A DNA stretch of 64,000 nucleotides from Pantoea sp. BAV 3049. Lineage in GTDB: Bacteria; Pseudomonadota; Gammaproteobacteria; Enterobacterales; Enterobacteriaceae. Below, piece after piece: positions 53,196 through 62,622 of this stretch (within the stretch, counting starts at the first letter, position 1; each line of letters begins with the position of its first letter). The notes below the pieces were generated by a model. That model did no database searches, was not told the origin of the DNA, and saw nothing but the letters and a program-made list of their open reading frames with translations. Location: NCBI RefSeq assembly GCF_009765445.1, contig NZ_WHOY01000031.1, positions 386,762-450,761 on the forward strand, written 5' to 3'. Position numbers and translations under genes: made by a program.

Positions 53196-55751
53196 GTGAA
53201 GTTCGTAAAGTATCTTTTGATCCTTGCAGTGTGTTGCATTTTGCTGGGCGCAGGCTCGATCTATGGCCTTTACAAATATATAGAGCCACAGCTGCCCGAC
53301 GTTGCCACGCTGAAAGACGTGCGACTGCAGACCCCCATGCAGGTCTACAGCGCCGATAATGAGCTGATTGCTCAGTACGGTGAAAAGCGCCGCATCCCGC
53401 TGAAACTGCAGGAAATCCCCCCGGAACTGACCAAGGCGTTCATCGCTACCGAAGACAGCCGTTTCTATGAGCATCACGGTATCGATCCAATCGGTATTTT
53501 CCGTGCAGCAAGTATCGCGCTGGTATCCGGTCATGCTTCACAGGGAGCCAGTACCATCACTCAGCAACTGGCCCGAAACTTCTTCCTCAGCCCTGAGCGC
53601 ACGCTGATGCGTAAAATCAAGGAAGCCTTCCTCGCCATCCGTATTGAACAGATGATGAGCAAGGACGAAATCCTTGAGCTCTATCTGAATAAGATTTACC
53701 TCGGCTACCGCGCTTATGGCGTTGGCGCAGCGGCGCAGGTCTACTTCGGTAAGAATGTCGATCAGCTGTCACTAAGCGAAATGGCGATGATTGCCGGTCT
53801 GCCAAAAGCGCCGTCAACATTCAATCCCCTCTACTCTCACGAGCGGGCATTGCAGCGTCGTAATGTGGTGCTCAGCCGTATGCTGGATCAGCACTACATC
53901 ACCCAGTCGCAGTACGATGACGCACGCAGTTCACCACTGGTCGCCAACTACCACGCGCCGAAGATTGCCTTCTCTGCGCCGTATCTGACCGAGATGGTTC
54001 GTCAGGAAATGGTCAAACGTTATGGTGACAATGCCTATAACGATGGCTTTAAGGTAACCACCACCATCACCCGCAAGCTGCAGCTGGCAGCACAGCAATC
54101 CGTGCAGGATAACGTGATGAACTATGACATGCGTCATGGCTATCGCGGCCCGTCGAACGTGCTGTGGAAAAGCGGTGAATACGCATGGAATCAGACGGAA
54201 ATCCTGAAGACTCTGAAGGCGCTGCCAGTATACGGCCCGCTGATCCCGGCGGTGATTACCGAAGCCAACAACGACCAGGCCACAGCCCTGCTACGTGATG
54301 GCAGTAATGTGACACTGAACCTGGCGGGAATGCGCTGGGCGCGTCCGTACAAATCAGACACCGTTCAGGGCCGCACGCCGAAGTCGGTGACCGAAGTGGT
54401 GCAGGCAGGCCAGCAGGTCTGGGTGCGTCAGGTGGAAAATGACTGGTGGCTGGGTCAGGTACCGGACGTTAACTCTTCACTGGTTTCCCTCGATCCGCAT
54501 GACGGCGCGGTTCGCGCACTGGTCGGTGGATTCAACTTTAACCTCAGCAAGTTTAACCGTGCCACTCAGGCGCTGCGTCAGGTCGGCTCGAACATCAAAC
54601 CGTTCCTGTACACAGCGGCAATGGATCGCGGGCTGACGCTGGCTTCGATTCTGAACGACGTGCCGATCTCCCGCTGGGATGCCGGTGCCGGTGCCGACTG
54701 GCGTCCGAAGAACTCCCCACCAACCTATGATGGACCAATCCGTTTACGTCAGGGTCTGGGCCAGTCCAAGAACGTGGTGATGGTTCGCGCCATGCGTGCG
54801 ATGGGCGTCGACTATGCGGCGGAATACCTGCAGCGTTTCGGCTTCCCGGCACAAAATATTGTGCATACCGAATCGCTGGCGCTGGGTTCTGCCTCGTTCA
54901 CTCCACTGCAGATGGTGCGCGGTTATTCGGTAATGGCAAACGGTGGCTTCCTGGTTGACCCTTACTTCATCAGCAAGATCCAGGATGAACAGGGCAATAC
55001 CGTGTTTGAAGAGAAACCTAAAGTTGCCTGCCCGGAATGCAATCTGCCAGTGATCTACGGTGAAACGAAGAAAGCCGTGGCGCTGAGTGAAGACAGCGTG
55101 GAAAACCCGGCAGTTTCACAGGAAGGTGCGAACACTGCCGTGCCACAGCCACAGCTGGAGCAGGTTACCCAGCAGCAGGCTCAGCAGGATGGCCAGCAGC
55201 AGTATGCGCCCCACGTGATCAACACTCCACTGTCATTCCTGATCAAAAGCGCACTTAACTCAAACATATTCGGCGAGCCGGGCTGGATGGGTACAGGCTG
55301 GCGTGCAGGCCGCGACCTGAAGCGTAACGACATCGGCGGTAAAACCGGGACCACCAACAGCTCGAAAGATGCCTGGTTCTCCGGTTACGGCCCTGGCGTG
55401 GTGACTTCCGTGTGGATTGGCTTCGATGATCATCGTCGCGATCTGGGCCGCACTACCGCATCCGGCGCGATTAAGGATCAGATTTCCGGCTATGAAGGCG
55501 GCGCGAAGAGTGCTCAGCCAGCCTGGGATGAGTACATGAAAACGGCACTGGATGGCGTGCCGGTTCAGCCGCTGACACCGCCGGACGGCGTGGTTACCGT
55601 GACCATCGACCGCAGCACCGGCAAACTGGCTAACGGCGGTGGCAACACCCGCCAGGAGTTCTTCATTAACGGCACCCAGCCAACGGAATATTCCGTGCAT
55701 GACGTGGGCACCACGCTGATGGATAACGGCCAGAGTCATGAGCTGTTCTAA
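53196..55751 (+). CDS. mrcA: Penicillin-binding protein 1A (bifunctional)
   Basis: PBP1A polymerises and cross-links peptidoglycan. The 851-residue product starts at a GTG (53196) giving MKFVKYLLILAVCCILLGAG, a membrane anchor; no ATG is available upstream in frame. The GT51 glycosyltransferase domain has catalytic Glu86 (TEDSRFYEHHG). The transpeptidase domain has the SxxK motif GQSKNVV near residue 523 and KTGT near residue 716. The length is one more than E. coli. Confidence 0.98.
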   Translation: MKFVKYLLILAVCCILLGAGSIYGLYKYIEPQLPDVATLKDVRLQTPMQVYSADNELIAQYGEKRRIPLKLQEIPPELTKAFIATEDSRFYEHHGIDPIGIFRAASIALVSGHASQGASTITQQLARNFFLSPERTLMRKIKEAFLAIRIEQMMSKDEILELYLNKIYLGYRAYGVGAAAQVYFGKNVDQLSLSEMAMIAGLPKAPSTFNPLYSHERALQRRNVVLSRMLDQHYITQSQYDDARSSPLVANYHAPKIAFSAPYLTEMVRQEMVKRYGDNAYNDGFKVTTTITRKLQLAAQQSVQDNVMNYDMRHGYRGPSNVLWKSGEYAWNQTEILKTLKALPVYGPLIPAVITEANNDQATALLRDGSNVTLNLAGMRWARPYKSDTVQGRTPKSVTEVVQAGQQVWVRQVENDWWLGQVPDVNSSLVSLDPHDGAVRALVGGFNFNLSKFNRATQALRQVGSNIKPFLYTAAMDRGLTLASILNDVPISRWDAGAGADWRPKNSPPTYDGPIRLRQGLGQSKNVVMVRAMRAMGVDYAAEYLQRFGFPAQNIVHTESLALGSASFTPLQMVRGYSVMANGGFLVDPYFISKIQDEQGNTVFEEKPKVACPECNLPVIYGETKKAVALSEDSVENPAVSQEGANTAVPQPQLEQVTQQQAQQDGQQQYAPHVINTPLSFLIKSALNSNIFGEPGWMGTGWRAGRDLKRNDIGGKTGTTNSSKDAWFSGYGPGVVTSVWIGFDDHRRDLGRTTASGAIKDQISGYEGGAKSAQPAWDEYMKTALDGVPVQPLTPPDGVVTVTIDRSTGKLANGGGNTRQEFFINGTQPTEYSVHDVGTTLMDNGQSHELF

Positions 55752-55783
55752 AAATTAAGCGCCGGGCTTCCCGGTGGCTTAAC

Positions 55784-55820
55784 AAAAAAGGGATGAACCG
55801 AAGTGGTTCATCCCTTTTTT
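55784..55820. terminator. Bidirectional terminator between mrcA and nudE
   Basis: A 10-bp perfect stem (GGGATGAACC at 55790-55799, GGTTCATCCC at 55805-55814) with a 5-nt loop is flanked by A6 and T6. It serves mrcA on the plus strand and nudE on the minus strand. Confidence 0.93.
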
Positions 55821-55845
55821 ATTGCCGCGCGGTGGAGTTACTGAC

Positions 55846-56412
55846 TCAGTAACTCAGCCGTCCCTGCTTAACCAGCCATTCCCTTACCAGGAACAAGGCA
55901 CTGACATTGCGCGCCTCACGAAAATCGGATTCCTGCAGCAGGGCCAGCAGGTTATCAAGCGGCCAGCGCAGCTGAGGCAACGGCTCCGGCTCATCCCCTT
56001 CAAGCCGCTCTTCATACAGCCCTTCCGCCACCAGAATGTTCATTTTGCTGGAGAAGTAAGAGGGAGCCAGCGTCAGTTTACCCAGCGCTTCCAGCTTCTC
56101 CGCGCCAAAACCCGCCTCTTCTTTCAGCTCACGGTTGGCCGCCTCAAAAGGCGTCTCGCCCGGATCAATCAACCCTTTAGGGAACCCCAGCTCATAGTCT
56201 TCCAACCCCACAGCATATTCCTGAATCAGGATAAGATGATTATCGATGATCGGCACAATCATCACCGCCTCGCGGTTGGAAGGCTTCATGCGCTCGTAGA
56301 CACGCTTAGCACCATTACTGAACTCAAGATCGACAGCTTCAACGGTAAACAGTTGCGAACGTGCGACAGCTTCAACTTTAAGAATGTTGGGTTTCTGCAA
56401 TTGTCTGGTCAT
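55846..56412 (-). CDS. nudE: ADP compounds hydrolase NudE
   Basis: NudE hydrolyses Ap3A, ADP-ribose and NADH. The ATG at 56412 gives 188 residues starting MTRQLQKPNILKVEAVARSQ. The Nudix box spans GLIDPGETPFEAANRELKEE followed by AGFGAEKL, matching GX5EX7REUXEEXGU. The ribosome site upstream is weak. The frame stays open 36 codons upstream without family similarity. Confidence 0.95.
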   Translation of the reverse strand: MTRQLQKPNILKVEAVARSQLFTVEAVDLEFSNGAKRVYERMKPSNREAVMIVPIIDNHLILIQEYAVGLEDYELGFPKGLIDPGETPFEAANRELKEEAGFGAEKLEALGKLTLAPSYFSSKMNILVAEGLYEERLEGDEPEPLPQLRWPLDNLLALLQESDFREARNVSALFLVREWLVKQGRLSY

Positions 56413-56821
56413 AGGGGCCCCAGGGAAAAACCAAATAAATGAGCGTGATAGCCCGCCAGTCACGGTACTTTTACCGATAATATCCCCATTGTGCGATAGC
56501 CGCGAGGGGAAGCCAATCATCGCACAGATTATTTTACGCTCTTATAACAAATCAGGGGTTTAGCGGCTGAAAAGTTTTAAAAAAGTCAATCCACCATGAT
56601 TAAAATAGGAATATGCCGATACTGAAATCAGGGTAAGGTTGATATCATTTCAGTCGGGGCTCATATACAATTATTCTAATTTTATGATTTTGTGCGCTAT
56701 TTCAGAACACACAGCGGATTGCCAGCGCCGTCTAAACCCGCCACAATGTCGGTAACGATATGATTAGGGCAGGTATTCTCCAGCATAACGACGGGAGCAG
56801 GGTGGCAGGAATGAGGGAAGC
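56413..56821. other. nudE-igaA divergent intergenic region
   Basis: This 409-bp gap holds no gene I can support. It must carry the promoters of nudE and igaA. The middle (56520-56700) is AT-rich. I could not pick a convincing -35/-10 pair or operator. AGGGAAGC precedes the igaA ATG. Confidence 0.5.
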
Positions 56822-58963
56822 ATGAGCACAATAGTCATCATATTGGCTGTAATGCTGGCCTGCTCGATTGGGGCGGGTTGTTTCTTTTGGTACGCTATGC
56901 GGCATCGTCCGCCGTTGGCGAAACCACTGCCATTCATCAGTCCCCCATTTCGTAAACTGAGCGAGGATGAGCGCAAAGCCGTCGAGCGCTATATCGACTC
57001 GCTGGAAAGACACCGTCAGAATACGCTTCCCAGCGGTGCCAGCAGCGCTACCGATCATCTGGTTCTGAACTCTCAGAGCAGCAACGTCTATCCGGTCACC
57101 CGTTCCATCACCCGCTATGGTCTCTCCACCGATGACCCGCACAAATGGCGCTACTATCTTGATGCCGTTGAAGTGCATTTGCCACCGCTATGGGAGCAAT
57201 ACATTGCGGATGAGAACTACGTTGAATTAATCAAAACGCAAACCATCCCGCTGGTGATCTCGCTTAACGGTCATTCGCTGGTGAACTACGTTTACGAGCA
57301 GCCTGCGCTGGCCCCGGTGGCCAGGCCAATGGGACAGAAAGCCTCAATCCGCAAAGAAGAAAGCGAAAATATTGAGCTACTCAGCGTGCGCAAGGAAACG
57401 GTGGAGGAGTATGCCCTCAGCCGTCCCGACGGCACTCGCGAAGCCTGTGCTGTGGGTATCGCCTTGCTGTTGCTGTTCATCAGCCTGATCGGTCCAATCA
57501 TGCTGATGCCATGGCTGGTTTCTGCCGCCGGGGTGATCATTCTGGTGAGCTTTTGGTCGCTGTATCGCCGTCCGGGTAAAAACGATCTGCGTGAAATCCA
57601 CTGTCTGCGGGGAGCCCCAAAACGCTGGGGGCTGTTCGGAGAATCGAATCAGGGTCAAATCAGCAACATCTCTCTGGGCATTATCGATCTGATTTATCCC
57701 CCGCACTGGCAGCCTTATGTTGCTCACGATCTCGGACAGTCCACGGAAGTGGATATCTACCTGAATCGCCAGGTGGTTCGTCAGGGTCGCTTCCTGTCAC
57801 TGCAGGATGAAGTGCGTAATTTCCCTATCCAGCGCTGGAGAAAGAACATGGTGCTGGCCGCCGGTTCGCTGCTGGTGATGGCCCTGCTGATCGCCTGGAT
57901 CCCTCTGAGCATGCCGCTGAAGCTGAGTATGGCCTGGCTGAAAGGCACGGAAAGCGTACAGGTGCATTCCGTTAACGAGCTGGGAAAAATTCCGCTGCGC
58001 GTCGGCGACAGCCTGAAAGTGACTGGCGAAGGGATGTGCTCGATCCCGACGACTTATCAGGGAAATCGCTCCTATGCATTTATGCCCTTCGACTGCTCGG
58101 CTGTGTACTGGAACAACGCCGCTCCCCTGCCCCAGCCGCAGTCGGATATTATCGATAAAGCGACAGCGCTGCTGACCACCACCAGCCAGCAGCTGCACCC
58201 GCAGAGCACCACCGATCCGAAGCTGAACCCACAGCTGGCGACCGCAATTCAGAAGTCCGGCATGATCCTGCTGGATGATTTCTCCGATATCGTGCAGAGA
58301 ACTCAGGATCTCTGCAGCCAGGAGCAGGACTGCGTCAGGCTGAAGAACGCGCTGGTTAATCTGGGGAATGCCAAAGACTGGGAGACGCTGGTGCGCCGGG
58401 CCAATTCCGGGGCGCTAAACGGGATGAACGTGCTGCTGCGCCCGGTCAGTGCTGAAGCGCTGGAAAACCTGGTTAACACCGCCACCTCTTCTTTCTTCTA
58501 TCGCGAGACACGTCGCGCGGCTGAGGCGCTGAACAGCCCACCGCCGGGCGGCTTCCTGATCCTCAGCGATGAAGGCCGTCAGCTGGTCAGCCAGCCAGCC
58601 CCGACGGTTTCGCTGTTTGACTTCAACGCCCCTGACCAGTGGCCAGAACTGCAGCGGCTGGCCGGGATGCTGCTGCACACCCAGTTCTCCGCCAGTGGTA
58701 TCGTGACCAATATCACCACCGATGCCAACGGCACCCGCCATATTGCGTTGCACAGTGCGCCGGATGCCATCACCCTGGGCCGCTATCTTGGCACCAGCCT
58801 GCTGCTGCTGATTGTCACGCTGAGTTTTATCATCAATAGCCTGCTGGCACTCAGACGTATTCATCGTAACCGTATGCGCACCAGCGCGATTCAGAACTAT
58901 TACGATAAGTGCTTCAGCCCGACGCTTGGTGCCACCACCCAGAGCATCCGTCCGCTGTTCTGA
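56822..58963 (+). CDS. igaA: IgaA (YrfF), inner-membrane repressor of the Rcs phosphorelay
   Basis: IgaA is an essential or conditionally essential membrane protein that holds the Rcs system off by contacting RcsD and sensing RcsF. The 713-residue product has membrane helices near residues 1-22, 208-248, 344-366 and 656-680, with cytoplasmic domains between the first three and a large periplasmic domain at about 367-655. The periplasmic region keeps conserved cysteines (GEGMCSIPTT, MPFDCSAVYW, DLCSQEQDCVRLK). The length is close to E. coli YrfF (711). Confidence 0.95.
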   Translation: MSTIVIILAVMLACSIGAGCFFWYAMRHRPPLAKPLPFISPPFRKLSEDERKAVERYIDSLERHRQNTLPSGASSATDHLVLNSQSSNVYPVTRSITRYGLSTDDPHKWRYYLDAVEVHLPPLWEQYIADENYVELIKTQTIPLVISLNGHSLVNYVYEQPALAPVARPMGQKASIRKEESENIELLSVRKETVEEYALSRPDGTREACAVGIALLLLFISLIGPIMLMPWLVSAAGVIILVSFWSLYRRPGKNDLREIHCLRGAPKRWGLFGESNQGQISNISLGIIDLIYPPHWQPYVAHDLGQSTEVDIYLNRQVVRQGRFLSLQDEVRNFPIQRWRKNMVLAAGSLLVMALLIAWIPLSMPLKLSMAWLKGTESVQVHSVNELGKIPLRVGDSLKVTGEGMCSIPTTYQGNRSYAFMPFDCSAVYWNNAAPLPQPQSDIIDKATALLTTTSQQLHPQSTTDPKLNPQLATAIQKSGMILLDDFSDIVQRTQDLCSQEQDCVRLKNALVNLGNAKDWETLVRRANSGALNGMNVLLRPVSAEALENLVNTATSSFFYRETRRAAEALNSPPPGGFLILSDEGRQLVSQPAPTVSLFDFNAPDQWPELQRLAGMLLHTQFSASGIVTNITTDANGTRHIALHSAPDAITLGRYLGTSLLLLIVTLSFIINSLLALRRIHRNRMRTSAIQNYYDKCFSPTLGATTQSIRPLF

Positions 58964-59102
58964 GCCTGTCAGTTTTATGCTATTTTTAAGGCTGACAAGG
59001 CTACCGTCCTCTTAAAACACCCCAGATTGTCTCCCCCGGAAAAGGCACCTTGATTTCTGGCGCGCAACCCATACATAGGGGTATTCCCAAAAAGGAGCAG
59101 CG
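58964..59102. other. igaA-hslR gap, site of the missing yrfG
   Basis: In E. coli a GMP/IMP nucleotidase gene (yrfG) lies between igaA and hslR. Here only 139 bp separate them and no reading frame or remnant is recognisable. AAAGGAGCAGCG at its end is the hslR ribosome site. Confidence 0.7.
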
Positions 59103-59504
59103 ATGAAAGAGAAATCCGCAGAAGCGGTTCGGCTCGATAAGTGGCTGTGGGCCGCTCGCTTCTATAAAACCCGTTCGGCGGCGCGCGAGATGATCGAGGG
59201 TGGCAAGGTTCACTACAACGGTCAGCGCAGCAAGCCGAGCAAAATTGTGGAGCTGCACGCAGAACTGACGCTACGCCAGGGCAATGACGAACGCACAGTC
59301 ATTGTTAAATCCGTTAGCGACAGGCGAGGTCCGGCGGTTGAAGCGCAGCAGATGTATGCCGAAACGGCTCAAAGTATTGAGAAACGGGAGAAGATCGCGC
59401 TGGCGCGTAAAATGAACGCGCTAAGTATGCCGCATCCCGACCGGCGCCCTGACAAAAAAGAGCGGCGGGACTTAATGAAATTTAAAAATTCTGGCGACGA
59501 GTAA
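59103..59504 (+). CDS. hslR: Hsp15, ribosome-associated heat-shock protein HslR
   Basis: Hsp15 binds free 50S subunits carrying a nascent chain and helps rescue stalled ribosomes. The 133-residue product is the E. coli length, with an S4 RNA-binding domain (VRLDKWLWAARFYKTRSAAR at about residues 9-28) and a basic C-terminal tail. hslO follows 22 bp later. Confidence 0.97.
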   Translation: MKEKSAEAVRLDKWLWAARFYKTRSAAREMIEGGKVHYNGQRSKPSKIVELHAELTLRQGNDERTVIVKSVSDRRGPAVEAQQMYAETAQSIEKREKIALARKMNALSMPHPDRRPDKKERRDLMKFKNSGDE

Positions 59505-59526
59505 CCCGCCTTAACGAGAGAGAATC

Positions 59527-60405
59527 ATGGCTCATCAAGACCAAATGCACCGTTACCTGTTCGAAAACCATGCCGTGCGAGGTGAACTGGTTACCGTATC
59601 CGACACCTGGCAGGAAATCATCAGCGGCCACGACTATCCACAGCCGGTTCAGCAGGTGTTGGGCGAGCTGCTGGTCGCCACCAGCTTGCTGACTGCCACG
59701 CTGAAATTTGACGGCGACATCACCGTTCAGCTGCAGGGCGATGGCCCGCTCGCGCTTGCGGTGATCAATGGCAACAATCGTCAGGAAATGCGCGGCGTGG
59801 CACGCCTGCAGGGTGACATCGCTGAAGGCAGCAGCCTGAAAGAGATGGTCGGCAATGGTTATCTGGTGATCACCATTTCCCCTCTTGAAGGCGAACGCTA
59901 TCAGGGCGTGGTCGGTCTGGAAGGCGAGACGCTGGCTGAATGTCTGGAAGACTACTTTATGCGCTCAGAGCAGTTGCCAACCCGCCTGTTTATTCGCACT
60001 GGAGAAAACGCAGGTAAGCCCGGCGCCGGAGGGATCTTGCTGCAGGTTCTGCCTGCCGAGGACGCCGACCCGGAAGACTTTAACCACCTGGCGACGCTGA
60101 CCGAGACCATCGAAACGGAAGAGCTGCTTGGCCTGCCCGCCAACGACGTGCTGTGGCGCCTGTATCATCAGGAAGAAGTGACCGTCTACGATCCGCAGGG
60201 CGTACGTTTCCACTGTACCTGCTCGCAGGAGCGCTGCGGTGAAGTACTGCGCACGCTGCCGGAAGAAGAGGTCGATCAGATCCTTTCTGAAGATGGAAAA
60301 ATTGATATGCACTGCGACTACTGCGGCAGCCACTACATTTTTGATGCTGTGGATATTGCGGCAATCCGTAAGGATTCCACCGCCGGTAACGATCAGGTTC
60401 ACTAA
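59527..60405 (+). CDS. hslO: Hsp33 redox-regulated chaperone
   Basis: Hsp33 is a holdase switched on by oxidation plus unfolding. The 292-residue product is the E. coli length. The C-terminal zinc switch has Cys230 and Cys232 (CTC) and Cys263 and Cys266 (CDYC), the four ligands whose disulfide formation activates it. It is in an operon with hslR. Confidence 0.98.
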   Translation: MAHQDQMHRYLFENHAVRGELVTVSDTWQEIISGHDYPQPVQQVLGELLVATSLLTATLKFDGDITVQLQGDGPLALAVINGNNRQEMRGVARLQGDIAEGSSLKEMVGNGYLVITISPLEGERYQGVVGLEGETLAECLEDYFMRSEQLPTRLFIRTGENAGKPGAGGILLQVLPAEDADPEDFNHLATLTETIETEELLGLPANDVLWRLYHQEEVTVYDPQGVRFHCTCSQERCGEVLRTLPEEEVDQILSEDGKIDMHCDYCGSHYIFDAVDIAAIRKDSTAGNDQVH

Positions 60406-60765
60406 TGCTTTTCACGTCATCAGACCTGCTCAGGGTCTGATGGCTTTCGTACTTATCGCCAAACCAATTCGCCAATACATCCCTTCCCAACAAAATAACT
60501 CGCTAACAATACCCTTAATATACAATTTACCCACCAGCATACCCTCTCTGAAAAGAGTATTAACCCACCAGAATTTCAGCCTTGCTTGCCGAATTACGCG
60601 CTGCTTCTCATTTCTGCCGCTTATCCCTTCCCCTCCGCTTCCCGCAGTGTAAACTGCGCGCGATCGTGAATACCGCAGAGTGATGGATATGCGGAGCATC
60701 ACGGTAAAGAGAGCGCCATCTCATTACACTCAGTGGCAGAACAGAGCCGATAAAGGAGCAGCAAT
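60406..60765. other. hslO-pckA intergenic region, site of the missing yhgE
   Basis: This 360-bp gap replaces yhgE of E. coli. A 9-bp perfect hairpin (CATCAGACC at 60418-60426, GGTCTGATG at 60434-60442) just after hslO is probably its terminator, although the tail is only GCTTTCGT. The rest must include the pckA promoter; I see no convincing CRP site. AAAGGAGCAGCA precedes the pckA start. Confidence 0.55.
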
Positions 60766-62382
60766 ATGCGTGACCTGACCCCGCAGGACCTCGTCGCTTA
60801 TGGCATCACGGACACGGTTGAGATTATTTATAATCCCGATTTTGACACCCTTTACCGGGAAGAAACCCGCCCTGGCCTGACCGGCTTTGAGCGCGGTACA
60901 GAAACCCGCTCAGGGGCTATCGCCGTCGATACCGGCATTTTTACCGGCCGTTCACCTAAAGATAAGTACATCGTTCGCGATGACACTACACGCGACACGC
61001 TGTGGTGGAACGATCAGGGTAAGGGAAAAAATGATAATCAGCCCCTTTCACAGGAAACCTGGCAGCAGCTGAAGTCACTGGTGACGCGGCAGCTGTCCCA
61101 TAAACGCCTGTTTGTGGTCGATGCCTGGTGCGGCGCGAATCCGGATACACGCCTCAGCGTGCGTTTTATTACCGAAGTGGCCTGGCAGGCCCATTTCGTG
61201 AAGAACATGTTTATACGCCCTGACGCCACAGCACTGGCAGAGTTTGATCCCGACTTTGTGGTGATGAACGGCGCCAAATGCACTAACCCCAACTGGCAAC
61301 AGCAGGGACTGCACTCCGAAAACTTTGTTGCCTTCAACCTGACCGAGCGTATCCAGCTGATTGGCGGAACCTGGTACGGCGGCGAGATGAAAAAGGGGCT
61401 GTTCGCCATCATGAACTATCTGCTGCCGCTGAAGGGCATTGCGGCGATGCACTGCTCAGCCAATGTCGGCCCGGCTGGCGATGTGGCGGTGTTTTTCGGC
61501 CTGTCCGGCACCGGCAAAACCACCCTCTCCACCGATCCGCTACGTAAGCTGATTGGTGATGATGAGCACGGCTGGGATGACGACGGGGTGTTTAACTTTG
61601 AAGGGGGCTGCTACGCCAAAACGATCAAGCTTTCTGAACAGGCGGAGCCGGAGATTTATCATGCCATCCGCCGTGATGCGCTGCTGGAAAACGTCGTGGT
61701 GCGGGCCGATGGCTCGGTGGATTACGATGATGACAGTAAAACCGAAAACACCCGTGTGTCGTATCCTATCGACCATATTGATAACATCGTTAAGCCAGTG
61801 TCGAAGGCTGGTCATGCGCGTAAGGTGATTTTCCTGACAGCGGATGCCTTTGGTGTGCTGCCACCGGTTTCACACCTGACGCCTGACCAGACGCAGTATC
61901 ACTTTCTCTCCGGTTTCACCGCCAAGCTGGCAGGCACCGAGCGCGGCGTCACTCAGCCAACGCCAACCTTCTCTGCCTGCTTTGGCGCGGCGTTCCTGAC
62001 GCTGCACCCGACGCAGTATGCAGAGGTACTGGTGAAGAGAATGGAGGCGGCTGGCGCAGAAGCCTATCTGGTCAACACCGGCTGGAACGGCAGCGGAAAA
62101 CGGATTTCAATCAGGGATACGAGGGCGATTATCAATGCCATCCTCAGTGGCGATATTGCCAGCGCGGAGAAGGTAACGCTGCCGATCTTTAACCTTGCGA
62201 TGCCAACCTCGCTGCCGGGGGTGGACAGCCATATCCTTGACCCGCGCAACACCTATGCAGACGAAGCCGAATGGGAGAATAAAGCCCGCGACCTGGCAGG
62301 GCAGTTTATCGCTAACTTCGATAAATACACGGATACCCCAGCCGGGGAAGCACTGATCCCGGCAGGACCCGCTCTGACCTAA
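60766..62382 (+). CDS. pckA: Phosphoenolpyruvate carboxykinase (ATP)
   Basis: PckA converts oxaloacetate to phosphoenolpyruvate with ATP, the first step of gluconeogenesis from C4 acids. The 538-residue product is close to E. coli (540). The P-loop [11 protein letters not shown] is near residues 245-255. The substrate and metal motifs [17 protein letters not shown] and the downstream NFEGGCYAK are present. dcuC follows on the same strand. Confidence 0.98.
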   Translation: MRDLTPQDLVAYGITDTVEIIYNPDFDTLYREETRPGLTGFERGTETRSGAIAVDTGIFTGRSPKDKYIVRDDTTRDTLWWNDQGKGKNDNQPLSQETWQQLKSLVTRQLSHKRLFVVDAWCGANPDTRLSVRFITEVAWQAHFVKNMFIRPDATALAEFDPDFVVMNGAKCTNPNWQQQGLHSENFVAFNLTERIQLIGGTWYGGEMKKGLFAIMNYLLPLKGIAAMHCSANVGPAGDVAVFFGLSGTGKTTLSTDPLRKLIGDDEHGWDDDGVFNFEGGCYAKTIKLSEQAEPEIYHAIRRDALLENVVVRADGSVDYDDDSKTENTRVSYPIDHIDNIVKPVSKAGHARKVIFLTADAFGVLPPVSHLTPDQTQYHFLSGFTAKLAGTERGVTQPTPTFSACFGAAFLTLHPTQYAEVLVKRMEAAGAEAYLVNTGWNGSGKRISIRDTRAIINAILSGDIASAEKVTLPIFNLAMPTSLPGVDSHILDPRNTYADEAEWENKARDLAGQFIANFDKYTDTPAGEALIPAGPALT

Positions 62383-62391
62383 TCGCTGTTA

Positions 62392-62431
62392 ATCAGGAGA
62401 GGCTGTAACCCACGTTGCAGCCTCTCCTGAT
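62392..62431. repeat. Strong hairpin after pckA without T-run
   Basis: A perfect 14-bp inverted repeat (ATCAGGAGAGGCTG at 62392-62405 and its complement at 62418-62431) with a 12-nt loop starts 10 bp after the pckA stop. There is no T-run, so it may be a Rho-dependent or transcript-stabilising structure rather than an intrinsic terminator. Confidence 0.65.
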
Positions 62432-62622
62432 CCTGCCATTCTCAAAGCCAGCGTGAATCAATATGCCTGGCGGGTGCGTCGACGAAAAAGCGCGACGAAC
62501 GGCTTTTAGTCGTTGGTTTATTGATTTCAATCATCAGCGACAGTCCAATTATTAGGCACATTCTCCCCCTTCTTTTTTTGCTAACCCCTGCTCTCTGAAG
62601 AGCACAAGGGAGAAGGGAAATC

